A program made the position numbers and the translations under genes. From Fortiea contorta PCC 7126 (GTDB taxonomy: Bacteria > Cyanobacteriota > Cyanobacteriia > Cyanobacteriales > Nostocaceae), in NCBI RefSeq assembly GCF_000332295.1, contig NZ_KB235930.1:749895-813894 (forward strand): a stretch of DNA of 64,000 nt, given 5' to 3'. Below, one piece after another: positions 27,685 through 35,971 of this stretch. The notes under the pieces are model-generated. The model ran no database searches, was not told where the DNA came from, and was given only the letters and a program-made list of their open reading frames with translations. Numbering within the stretch: position 1 is the first letter of the stretch; every line of letters starts with the position of its first letter.

Positions 27685-28266
27685 ATGGCAATAAAATTAA
27701 TAGATTTTTTATTACGTGTGCATTTACAAAATTTAGTTAAAACAAAAAATATATTGAAAAATTCTTCTAGCAGTGGTTTTACACTACTAGAAATATTGGT
27801 GATTGTCATACTACTGGGGATATTAAGTGCGATCGCTATTCCTAATTGGCTAGCTTTTGTAGATATTCAGCGTCTCAATACTGCCCAGGATAAAATTTAT
27901 GTGGCTATGCGTCAAGCTCAAACTCAAGCTATCAAAGAAAAATTAAATTGGCAAGTTAGTTTTCGTGAACAAAATAACACACTTCAATGGTCAGTTCATC
28001 GAGCCACGGTTAATGCTTCTAGTAGTGATTGGAATAATTTAGACTCAAATATCCGCTTGGATAGTGAAACGACTTTGCGTTTATCAAACGGTATCAGCAA
28101 AGTTCAATTTAATTACAAAGGTCATCCCCAAGAGTTAAGACGCATCACACTATATAGTACTTATGGTGGTAAAACTAAACGCTGCGTTTATATTTCTACG
28201 CTTATAGGCGCAATACGACGAGGAAGGGAGCAAACTCGACCTAAAGACGGGGACTATTGCTATTAA
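27685..28266 (+). CDS. GspH-type pseudopilin, tandem paralogue
   Basis: A 193-residue prepilin-like protein. After a 31-residue leader the site is SSG then FTLLEILVIVILLGILSAI (Glu at +5), followed by PNWLAFVDIQRLNTAQDK. It ends with conserved CVYISTLIGAIRRG, matching CVIVETLLGSIRSV in the preceding gene. It is the last gene of the plus-strand hps series and is convergent with the restriction-modification gene, with only 12 bp between the stops. Confidence 0.78.
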   Translation: MAIKLIDFLLRVHLQNLVKTKNILKNSSSSGFTLLEILVIVILLGILSAIAIPNWLAFVDIQRLNTAQDKIYVAMRQAQTQAIKEKLNWQVSFREQNNTLQWSVHRATVNASSSDWNNLDSNIRLDSETTLRLSNGISKVQFNYKGHPQELRRITLYSTYGGKTKRCVYISTLIGAIRRGREQTRPKDGDYCY

Positions 28267-28278
28267 CTACAGAAAAAT

Positions 28279-31200
28279 CTATTCCATCTGTTGAATAATT
28301 TCTATTGTTTCCACACTAACAGTGCAAACTCTGCAGAGCAAATCTATCACTTGTTCTTTATAATCTGCAAAGCGATAGGTGGAGAATTTAGCTGCAATTG
28401 TTGGATCTTTGGGCGTTTTTTCTTTATATTGGTCTAAAATCCACTCTAGAGCGCAGCGATTTCCTAGGTGATATTTCCAAGCAGTTTGGGGAACATTTTT
28501 GAGAGTAGTTACATCGTCTATGATTAGTGTTGCCTGATTTTTGTCGGCTTTGAGTTTTGCTTTGGGAGTCTTGTTTTTATCTGGCTCCCAGGGCAAATCA
28601 ACCCTAGTTAAATTATAGGGTGTAACTGTTTCATAATTAATGTGTAAATTCATTAATTTTTCACCCCAGCTAACCCATTGGTGAAAGTCTGCGTAGAAAG
28701 GTAAACGGGGAAATCCTCGTTTCAAGTTCACTTCATATTTGCTGCGGTAGGTGGGATTGTGTAAGACGGCGTAAGTATAGTGAAAGATATCTAGTTTGGT
28801 AATTGTTGCGTCTTGATAATGGTTTTGGAACTGCGATAATCCCCAGTCGGTGATGTTATCTATGCGGTTTCCTTCTTTGTCGTAGCGGTAGAGGGGGAGA
28901 CATTGAGTACCACCACTAGCGGGACTAACTGCGTTAAGATCAACAACGGAATTAGCTGAAATTACAGTAAAAGGTTTATCCTCAGATTGCCCCATAAAAC
29001 CAATAATCTGATTTTCAGTATCAGGATTAGGAAAAATAGATGGTAATTGATAAGTTCTTCCATTAAAATGCTTATCAAAATAAAGATATTTCTTGGTAAA
29101 TGGTCGATAAATACTCTCAACTATCGAGCCAGCATCAAACTTTTTATTGATACCTCGCTCCAAGTATTTATTTAAATCCATATCCCATTTAATATCAAAC
29201 CCTAATTCTTCTGATGTTCTCCGTCTCCGTTCATACACATCTACAAAAAACTTCATCCGGTTCTCTAGTTGAGATTTCGAGAAGTCATATACCCATTCAT
29301 CGCGTTGGGTTGCTACCCCTCTAGAAAATAATTTAAATATCGCTTGTTCTCCTATTCCAGCTTTGACATCCTTAGTAATAACTGGAATCAGATGCTCAAA
29401 ATCATTATCTGATAAATTAATCCAATTGTTTCTGTCATCAGGCTGAATATGTGCGAATGACATTTGCTGAAATGGTGTTTTTGCCAAAAAATTTAGCTTG
29501 GCTTCTGCAGAGTCTTCTGCAATATTTGAATAGAAAATTTTGCTCTTAACTTTAGAATTATTCCGCTCTCTTGGAAAGTTCTGATCCGAGGAAGCCTCCG
29601 CCCAGACTTTCCGCTTTTTTACCAGGAAACTGATAGCTGTACCAACCTTGACACCAAAAACACTCCCCGATTTATCTCCTCTGCGGATATTTCCACCCAA
29701 ATCAATAATATAGATATCGCTAAACTCTTCGGAAACAACTTTCCTAAATCCGTCAAAAGTCCTGCTGTCAATAAACGAGGAATTAGTAATTAACGCCACA
29801 ATTCCATTTTGACTCAGCCTATCAGACGCCCAGCGCATAAACCGCACATACATATCATAAAGTACAATCTGATTTTGTGCTGTCCCGTGTTTAATGTAAG
29901 TTTCTTTGATGCGTTTATCGACCTCTGGATAAACCCGATTAGCATTTTTATCGTTAAAATTTTCTTGTCTGGCGTTATAAGGTGGATTCCCAATAATCAC
30001 CGAAATATCAGTTTCATTTTGTCGCTTGATTCTTTCTGTATTTTCAACCGACATAGCGAATAAATCTAATTGCTTACCCTCAAAAGATGTATGTTCTAAA
30101 GAATCGACAAAACAAATATGTGCAAATTCATCATACACACCCATTTTTTGTTTATAGGTGTATTCAATATTCAAATTTGCAATGTAATAAGGCAAAATCG
30201 CCACTTCATTACAGTGAATTTCTTGCTGATATTTATATTCCAAACTATCTTTCGGTAAATAATCTATCAATTCTGTGATAAACGTCCCTGTTCCCGTAGC
30301 TGGATCTAAAATTTCGACATTTTTATCAGATAGCAACTTTCCAAAATGTTGATGCACTAAATAATCGACACTTTCAATCATGAAGCGCACAACTTCGTTG
30401 GGAGTATAGACAATTCCTAATCTATCAGCAGCTTTGGGATTATACGCTTTATAAAAATTCTCATACAGAGACTTCAAAAAGCGCTGCTTTTCCTGGTGAT
30501 TGTGAATACTCGCAGCCGTTCTTTTAATTACACCATAATAACTCTCAATACTACCTAAAGTATTTCTTTTGACGCTACCTGTGAAAAAGGTATCAATTAC
30601 CCGTTGTAATTCTCGCGCAATATTATTTTCTCTGTGAAACTGGGATTCATTAAATATATTGATAAAAATATCTTCGGTCAAAATATGCTGAATTATCATT
30701 TCCCGAATATCCAACAAAGTGATTTCTGGATTAATCGATTCTTTGCAGATTTGCCAAAATTTTTCTCTAGCGTTGTGAAAAGCTATATTTCTATCTGCTT
30801 GACTATCAATCAAGTCTCGCAGAGTAATTAAAATCGTCGGTAAGTCAGCTTTAAAGATTTCAATCGCCCGGCGAAAATCTTTTACTTCTGGGCGAATATA
30901 GTTAATAAAAGTGGTGATGATTCCATCCAAAGACTCAGCATCTTTCATGGAGATGCGGAGATTTTCTCGCCCACCTTGAATTAAAACTGCTGTTTGGGAA
31001 TCTTCAAAGAGAATATTACTATCTGGGTAGCCTTTCGCCAGTTTTTTTTCAATTTCTTGGTCAAGATTATCATCTTCGTCTTTGCTTTCCCAATAACCCC
31101 AATCCAAACGCAAAGCATCTTTAACCGTCCCATCGGGATAAACAAGTTTACCGCTGGGGGTTTTATAATCTAGTTCAGGAATCAACCTAAATTCTCTAGG

Positions 31201-31323
31201 TTTGCAATATTCATTAACCAAATTTTGAAAAGCAACACGAATTGATGTTTCCTTCCGTGAACCACCAAATTGAATGATTTTTTCTACTTCTGCGTGATAT
31301 TGTCTAACCAGAAGTTTGGACAT
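28279..31323 (-). CDS. single-chain restriction-modification enzyme (type IIG/ISP-like)
   Basis: A 1014-residue protein that should both cut and adenine-methylate DNA. The N-terminal 150 residues look like a PD-(D/E)XK nuclease (DWGYWESKDEDD near residue 77, YPDSNILFEDSQTAVLIQ). The methyltransferase follows: a helical region, motif I LDPATGTGTFITELID near residue 330, and motif IV VIIGNPPYNARQ near 445. The C-terminal 400 residues are probably the target-recognition region. I see no Walker A helicase motif, so it is closer to type IIG than to full type ISP. It sits alone, divergent from nuiA. Confidence 0.85.
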   Translation of the reverse strand: MSKLLVRQYHAEVEKIIQFGGSRKETSIRVAFQNLVNEYCKPREFRLIPELDYKTPSGKLVYPDGTVKDALRLDWGYWESKDEDDNLDQEIEKKLAKGYPDSNILFEDSQTAVLIQGGRENLRISMKDAESLDGIITTFINYIRPEVKDFRRAIEIFKADLPTILITLRDLIDSQADRNIAFHNAREKFWQICKESINPEITLLDIREMIIQHILTEDIFINIFNESQFHRENNIARELQRVIDTFFTGSVKRNTLGSIESYYGVIKRTAASIHNHQEKQRFLKSLYENFYKAYNPKAADRLGIVYTPNEVVRFMIESVDYLVHQHFGKLLSDKNVEILDPATGTGTFITELIDYLPKDSLEYKYQQEIHCNEVAILPYYIANLNIEYTYKQKMGVYDEFAHICFVDSLEHTSFEGKQLDLFAMSVENTERIKRQNETDISVIIGNPPYNARQENFNDKNANRVYPEVDKRIKETYIKHGTAQNQIVLYDMYVRFMRWASDRLSQNGIVALITNSSFIDSRTFDGFRKVVSEEFSDIYIIDLGGNIRRGDKSGSVFGVKVGTAISFLVKKRKVWAEASSDQNFPRERNNSKVKSKIFYSNIAEDSAEAKLNFLAKTPFQQMSFAHIQPDDRNNWINLSDNDFEHLIPVITKDVKAGIGEQAIFKLFSRGVATQRDEWVYDFSKSQLENRMKFFVDVYERRRRTSEELGFDIKWDMDLNKYLERGINKKFDAGSIVESIYRPFTKKYLYFDKHFNGRTYQLPSIFPNPDTENQIIGFMGQSEDKPFTVISANSVVDLNAVSPASGGTQCLPLYRYDKEGNRIDNITDWGLSQFQNHYQDATITKLDIFHYTYAVLHNPTYRSKYEVNLKRGFPRLPFYADFHQWVSWGEKLMNLHINYETVTPYNLTRVDLPWEPDKNKTPKAKLKADKNQATLIIDDVTTLKNVPQTAWKYHLGNRCALEWILDQYKEKTPKDPTIAAKFSTYRFADYKEQVIDLLCRVCTVSVETIEIIQQME

Positions 31324-31560
31324 TTTAATAAAAATTTAATATTGTTAAGTCAACATCACTGTAGCCTCATGAACTAAAGATGGTATGCTGAGGATAATAC
31401 CCAAATTTACAGAAATATTATTTTGTGTTCCGTGAGTCTACGGTTGAGAGTCTTAATCATCCAAGCATAAAGTAGTTTGCAATTCTACAGATATCTTTTC
31501 TGGAAAGTTATTGTGTCCGCACATATTTAGACAAATAACCAATAATCAATAATAACTACT
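31324..31560. promoter_or_regulatory. divergent promoter region, restriction-modification gene / nuiA
   Basis: 237 bp of AT-rich DNA separate the starts of two divergent genes and should contain both promoters. No clear operator or repeat was found. Confidence 0.35.
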
Positions 31561-31965
31561 ATGACTAATACCAATTCTGAAATTATCAACCAACTGGAAC
31601 AAGCGGCTGATGATTTGTTGTTCATGAGCGAATCTGAATATCCTTTTGAGGTGTTTCTTTGGGAAGGTGTCGCCCAACTCACACCAGAGAAAGTTGTAGA
31701 AAAAACTAATCATCCTCCAGATACCGCTACTGAAGTAGTAGGAGTTGATGATTTTTTTAGAATAGCTACACAAGAAGAAGATTGGTATGGTTCCGAGGAA
31801 AAAGAAACTGTACAAAAATTCCGAAATCTTGTGCAAGTAATCAAAGCCAATTTGCAGAACCCGCAAGTATATCGCCTTAGCGAAACTGAGATTGATGTTT
31901 ATATTTTAGGCACCACACCATCATCTGATTTAGCTGGGCTTTCCACTAAGGTTGTAGAAACTTGA
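31561..31965 (+). CDS. nuiA: nuclease A inhibitor
   Basis: A 134-residue acidic protein that binds and blocks the sugar-non-specific nuclease NucA inside the cell. It matches the Anabaena NuiA pattern closely: SEIINQLEQAADDLLFMSES at the N-terminus, YPFEVFLWEG, FFRIAT, DWY, FRNLVQVIKANLQNPQVYRL and a final AGLSTKVVET. No signal peptide is present, as expected for a cytoplasmic inhibitor. The target nuclease gene lies immediately downstream in convergent orientation, 191 bp away. Confidence 0.95.
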   Translation: MTNTNSEIINQLEQAADDLLFMSESEYPFEVFLWEGVAQLTPEKVVEKTNHPPDTATEVVGVDDFFRIATQEEDWYGSEEKETVQKFRNLVQVIKANLQNPQVYRLSETEIDVYILGTTPSSDLAGLSTKVVET

Positions 31966-32156
31966 TTACAGCGATTTTCAGGAAATAGACCACGCTTTTC
32001 GGGCACAGCAATGCTGTGCCCCTACAATGAATGTGGTTCAAATACGTGAAAAGTGCTGTAAATAATTCGTAATTTGTAAATGATTAGACTTGGTGCGTAA
32101 GTAATTTTTTTCTGGCGCTTGGGTGCGAAGAAAATGTCTCAGGGAATGTCCAATGC
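31966..32156. other. nuiA-nucA convergent spacer with palindrome
   Basis: This 191-bp spacer includes a 21-bp palindrome at 32001-32021 that may serve as a bidirectional transcription barrier. No gene is apparent. Confidence 0.4.
32001..32021. repeat. 21-bp extragenic palindrome, copy 2
   Basis: GGGCACAGCA and TGCTGTGCCC flank one central A. Relative to 16037-16057 both arms carry a matching change (A-T to G-C), so pairing is kept. Confidence 0.75.
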
Positions 32157-32984
32157 TTATAAATTATCTACTTTGCTTTCGATAACTTCTTGAATATTGG
32201 GCGAGATATTCGAGAGAAAATTATAGCCTGTGAGTTTTTCTAATTCGTCAACGCTGACTTTATAAGTTCTCCAGTCGCTGTTAATTCCTTGTTGATTGGG
32301 AATATTAACGGCAATAATGCGAGTGGTAGCGGTGATATCTTTAAGTGCAGAACCGGGTTTGTCTAAAACCACAACTATTTTCCAGGTTGTTTGCGGAACT
32401 GTGACTTTACCTTTTAATGGTTCACCTAAGCTCCCGAAAGGCCCAGCGACGATATAAAGTTCTTTACCCTGGGCGATTAATTCTCGACAATAGTCTTCTA
32501 AATTTCCCCATGTGTTGCGGTTATTATCGGCACTTTGGGGCATCATGTTAGTCATGAGGAAAGTCGCTGCATTATCTTCTTTTGTTTTGGTGCGGTCTGC
32601 AGAAGGTGCAATATGTCCTCGGTCGTAACCGGAACCAGTATACATTGCCGGAGTGACGCGCTCCCAACCTACGGGTAATGTGCTGTCGGGGCGAAAGTTG
32701 TTTTGACGCTCTGCGTCTCCTAACCATGAGGAGTTAAGTTGCCAGCTTGCCCAGTTAGCTGTTCCTTTGCTACGGTTATAGGAAAGTGCATATTGGCTTT
32801 TGACCATTAGGTAATTATCTGGTGTGATGCTTGTGGGACTAGCGCTGCTGGGATTTCCTAAGAGTAAATGTACACTAATTGACGGTGCGAGTTGGATGGT
32901 AGGTAGTTCTTGGGATTGAGCGGGTAAACAGCCAATGAGAAGGGTGAGTAAAGCCGCTACACTCAAACAACGACGAATTTTCAT
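32157..32984 (-). CDS. nucA: secreted DNA/RNA non-specific endonuclease NucA
   Basis: A 275-residue nuclease of the beta-beta-alpha-metal family that degrades single- and double-stranded DNA and RNA. A signal peptide (RRCLSVAALLTLLIGCLPA) directs export; the Cys in GCLPA might also allow lipidation. The catalytic signature is SGYDRGHIAPSADR with the general-base His near residue 130, and metal-binding NNRNTWGNLE follows. It corresponds to Anabaena NucA in length and motifs. The adjacent nuiA encodes its inhibitor; together they form a nuclease-immunity pair. Confidence 0.95.
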   Translation of the reverse strand: MKIRRCLSVAALLTLLIGCLPAQSQELPTIQLAPSISVHLLLGNPSSASPTSITPDNYLMVKSQYALSYNRSKGTANWASWQLNSSWLGDAERQNNFRPDSTLPVGWERVTPAMYTGSGYDRGHIAPSADRTKTKEDNAATFLMTNMMPQSADNNRNTWGNLEDYCRELIAQGKELYIVAGPFGSLGEPLKGKVTVPQTTWKIVVVLDKPGSALKDITATTRIIAVNIPNQQGINSDWRTYKVSVDELEKLTGYNFLSNISPNIQEVIESKVDNL

Positions 32985-33408
32985 AAGTTTTTTATTTGTT
33001 ATTGGTTATTTGTGAAAGCACAAACGAATATCTATTGTTAGCGCCGTGTCAAGCCTGTGACAGAGCACCACTATAATTGCAACGCCTCTATAACGGTTTC
33101 CAGTCAAGTATCCACTGTTGTGTCTTGCCAAAGCTGATAATTTTTCCAACGATTGAGTACAACTAAGTACATAAAAGTGTCAAAATCAATGCGAGAGCCG
33201 TTTTAAACAAGTGATACCATTTTGAAAAAAGAATGGGACAGATCAATTGTAGGGCGTACGGTTGTTCGCCCTGATCAAGTATTAATGTGTTGCAAAGATT
33301 ATTTGAATTGGTATGAGTAATTTGATGGACAGCAGACCACAGGACTAAGTTAGGCGATATCGCTCAAATCACAATTTTGGCAATAGAAAACAGTCCTGGT
33401 AAAATATC
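32985..33408. other. intergenic region with a GGGCG palindrome
   Basis: 424 bp between nucA (divergent) and a small hypothetical. An imperfect palindrome, AGGGCG at 33251-33256 with CGCCCT at 33267-33272, is a further extragenic hairpin. The minus-strand stretch at about 33110-33195 translates into 25 protein-like residues between stops, too short to call a gene remnant. Confidence 0.4.
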
Positions 33409-33792
33409 ATGGCAGATGTCAACGGTACTTGGCTAGGCACTTATTGGCAACAAGGTATACCCAATCGCTTTGAAGCAGTCCTTGTCCAAAGTGGCGAAAC
33501 TTTGAGCGGCTCAATTCTAGACGATAATTATTTAGGCGAAGCCTATCTAAAAGGTAAAGTTATCGGTCGCCAAATTAGCTTCACCAAACGCTATCTCATC
33601 ACATCACCTGCTCCCATCAAATACACAGGTACCCTCTCAGACAACGAAGATTATATCCAAGGAAAATGGCAAATCGGATGGCGTCACTCCGGTGCTTGGG
33701 AAGCGCGACGCAGCCAAGACAATTTGACCACAGACTTAGAGGATGTTTTAAAAGTCATGATTGATGTATCAAATATTTTTACCCCACCCTAA
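33409..33792 (+). CDS. hypothetical protein, probable small beta-barrel, 127 aa
   Basis: Not assigned to a named family. The sequence MADVNGTWLGTYWQQGIPNR, then FEAVLVQSGETLSGSI, FTKRYL, GTLSDNEDYIQGKWQIG and GAWEARR has the alternating strand pattern and W/G spacing of small calycin- or lipocalin-like cytoplasmic barrels. No signal peptide is present. The last codons (FTPP and stop) run into an intergenic repeat, so the natural C-terminus may have been changed by repeat insertion. Function unknown. Confidence 0.7.
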   Translation: MADVNGTWLGTYWQQGIPNRFEAVLVQSGETLSGSILDDNYLGEAYLKGKVIGRQISFTKRYLITSPAPIKYTGTLSDNEDYIQGKWQIGWRHSGAWEARRSQDNLTTDLEDVLKVMIDVSNIFTPP

Positions 33793-34611
33793 CCCTCACG
33801 CCACTTTCCTCAACGGGGGGAACCCCCGCACGGAAGTGGCTCCCCTTGTAAAGGGGAGGGAACCGGATTTTTCTTGTTTCCCCCCTTTATAAGGGGGGAC
33901 TAAGGGGGGTAACAACGTAATTAAAATCACAGCCAATCACTTTTAAAACAACCTCTTACAAACTCGCCTCAAACAACAGATTTCTCTGAGCAATGGTTAA
34001 TCATCTAGAACGAGATCAGGTGTAGTGGCGATCTAATTCTCTGGTATGATGTCAATACGTCGGTTTTATGCTATTTTACCTTGACGGCGACATCCAAGGG
34101 AGCGCGGTAACAAGGCAAGAACTCCTTTCGTCTTCTGTAGGGTATTTAATTATTTCTTAATCTAGTTAAGTTTATTATCTATTGACCATAAATTACCTTG
34201 ATATTTGCTGGCGATCGCATCAAGAACAGCCGCACAAATTCAAAAAAGCTTCAATATTTTTTTTGTGAGATGGAAATAAAAAACAGTAGCAATTTTAACT
34301 AGTTATTTTATTTTTTTTTATCACCAGTAAAAAATTTTTGGCAATTAAACGCTGAATATAGCTAGTTTTTTGCTTAAGAAAATATTAAGCTTATTTTTCA
34401 TCTGTATAAATAAGTTCTTTTGAATTAAGTGATAATACTATACCTGTGTTATTTGTCTTTTGTAATAGCTTAAAGATTGTGTGAATTCTAGTACAATTCC
34501 GTAAAAGAATAATGAAAAATGATACATTATCTTCATGTAAAAATCATAATCAAACTCAACTTTTTACCTTACCTTAATCAAGGGTTACTCATATTATTAA
34601 GTTAGAACCAC
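33793..34611. other. long intergenic region with repeats and possible structured RNA
   Basis: 819 bp without a credible gene. The left part (33793-33910) is a mosaic of C- and G-rich repeats with a compound hairpin at 33801-33839. A potentially structured stretch lies at 34083-34132 (AAGGGAG pairing with CTCCTTT). The right part (34180-34611) is very AT-rich and probably contains the promoter of the alpha/alpha-toroid gene. Confidence 0.4.
33801..33839. repeat. 39-bp compound hairpin, copy 1
   Basis: An outer stem CCACTT/AAGTGG encloses an inner stem CGGGGG/CCCCCG. It aligns without gaps to 41340-41378, where base changes are paired so that both stems persist. Confidence 0.75.
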
Positions 34612-35754
34612 ATGCCCACAAATTCAAAACCGCTTGAATTGTTATATTTATCTCAATCTTTTGGTGGCAGAGCCATCAAAGACGCCTTCTTCAAACCTCA
34701 AAATGTATATGAGGTGGAAAAACATCTAGAAGCCGCCGTGCAATGGCTCAAGCGTGCCCATGACTCCAGTCCTGATGATGGCGTTAGTTGGGGATATTCT
34801 CTCAAAGGCGGGTGGCGGCAATCATACCGTGAAACCTCTGGCTACATTGCCGAAACTTTTTTAGATTTAGCGAAACAGAGGCAAGATAATGATGCTTGGG
34901 AGCGGACAATCACAATCTGTAAGTGGTTGATTAAGGTGCAGAATGAGGACGGCTCTATTTCTGATCCTCGCTACGGAGCAACTGGGATTGTTTTCGATAC
35001 TGGTCAAGTGTTGCAAGGGTTGATCAAAGTCTATGAAGAAACTGGGAATCCTGACTTTCTCAAGGCGGCTGAAGCAGCGGGAGATTGGCTAGTCCGGGTG
35101 GCTGATGCTACTGGTCGTTGGACGAAGAACACCCACCTAGGTATACCCCATGTGTATAATGCTCGTGTAGCTTGGCAGTTATTGAAGCTACACACCGTTA
35201 GACCGAGCACAGATAGAGAAAGGGTAGGGCGGGCTAATCTAGATTGGGCAGTTAGCCAGCAAAAAGATGGATGGTTTGACCAATGCGCCTTTAGAGCCGG
35301 TGATGCGCCCTTCACCCACAACATTGCTTATGCGTTGCGGGGTTTGCTGGAATCTGGTTACTTGATGAATGACCAGAAGTATCTGGATGCAGCTACAGCA
35401 GGGGCGATGGCGATGATTCCCCATGTGACAGCAAATGGCTTTATTCCTGGACAATTTGATAGCAAAGGTCAGCCAGTAGGAAAATATTGCTGTCTAACTG
35501 GTAATTGTCAAATGGCGATCATTTGGCTCAAACTTTTCCGACAAACAGGCGATCGCATCTACTATGACGCAGCTAAAAAAAGCCTGCAATATGTCATGTC
35601 CACCCAAGATATTCATACCTCTAATTTAAATATGCGGGGTGGAATTAAGGGTTCACAACCAATTTGGGGAACATACACACGATTGTCCTACCCCAACTGG
35701 GCCACAAAGTTTTTTATTGATGGGTTACTACTACTGCTACAAACACCATCATGA
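34612..35754 (+). CDS. alpha/alpha-toroid protein, possible polysaccharide-acting enzyme
   Basis: A 380-residue soluble protein made of repeated helical hairpins, with QNEDGSISDPRYGATGIVFD, LKAAEAAGDWLVR and TGNCQMAIIWLKLFRQTGD. This pattern fits the six-hairpin/alpha-alpha toroid class that includes terpene cyclases, prenyltransferase beta subunits and glycoside hydrolases or epimerases. No DXDD motif of class II terpene cyclases was seen. The WecG/TagA-type glycosyltransferase gene lies 217 bp downstream on the same strand, which favours a role in surface polysaccharide metabolism. Substrate unknown; the fold is an inference from sequence rhythm. Confidence 0.72.
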   Translation: MPTNSKPLELLYLSQSFGGRAIKDAFFKPQNVYEVEKHLEAAVQWLKRAHDSSPDDGVSWGYSLKGGWRQSYRETSGYIAETFLDLAKQRQDNDAWERTITICKWLIKVQNEDGSISDPRYGATGIVFDTGQVLQGLIKVYEETGNPDFLKAAEAAGDWLVRVADATGRWTKNTHLGIPHVYNARVAWQLLKLHTVRPSTDRERVGRANLDWAVSQQKDGWFDQCAFRAGDAPFTHNIAYALRGLLESGYLMNDQKYLDAATAGAMAMIPHVTANGFIPGQFDSKGQPVGKYCCLTGNCQMAIIWLKLFRQTGDRIYYDAAKKSLQYVMSTQDIHTSNLNMRGGIKGSQPIWGTYTRLSYPNWATKFFIDGLLLLLQTPS

Positions 35755-35971
35755 AAAGACTAGCGATTTAGTAGAACCATCTGGAACTACCAAAAAGCTT
35801 GATAGAGAGGAGAACACTGATACCAAAAGGGAATAGGTTGTATGGTTTCAGATATTTGGAACTGTATGCGGGTGAGGATGTTTAATCCTAAATCCCCAAT
35901 CTAAAATCCACTCATTGGTACGAGTCTGAGTTTTTAATTGATGGGTCAACAGTCCTACCAAAACCACACAT

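Noticed and set aside
33110-33195. Minus-strand stretch translating to a protein-like peptide ending NYQLWQDTTVDT
   Set aside because: Only about 25 codons between stops; too short to support a gene remnant.
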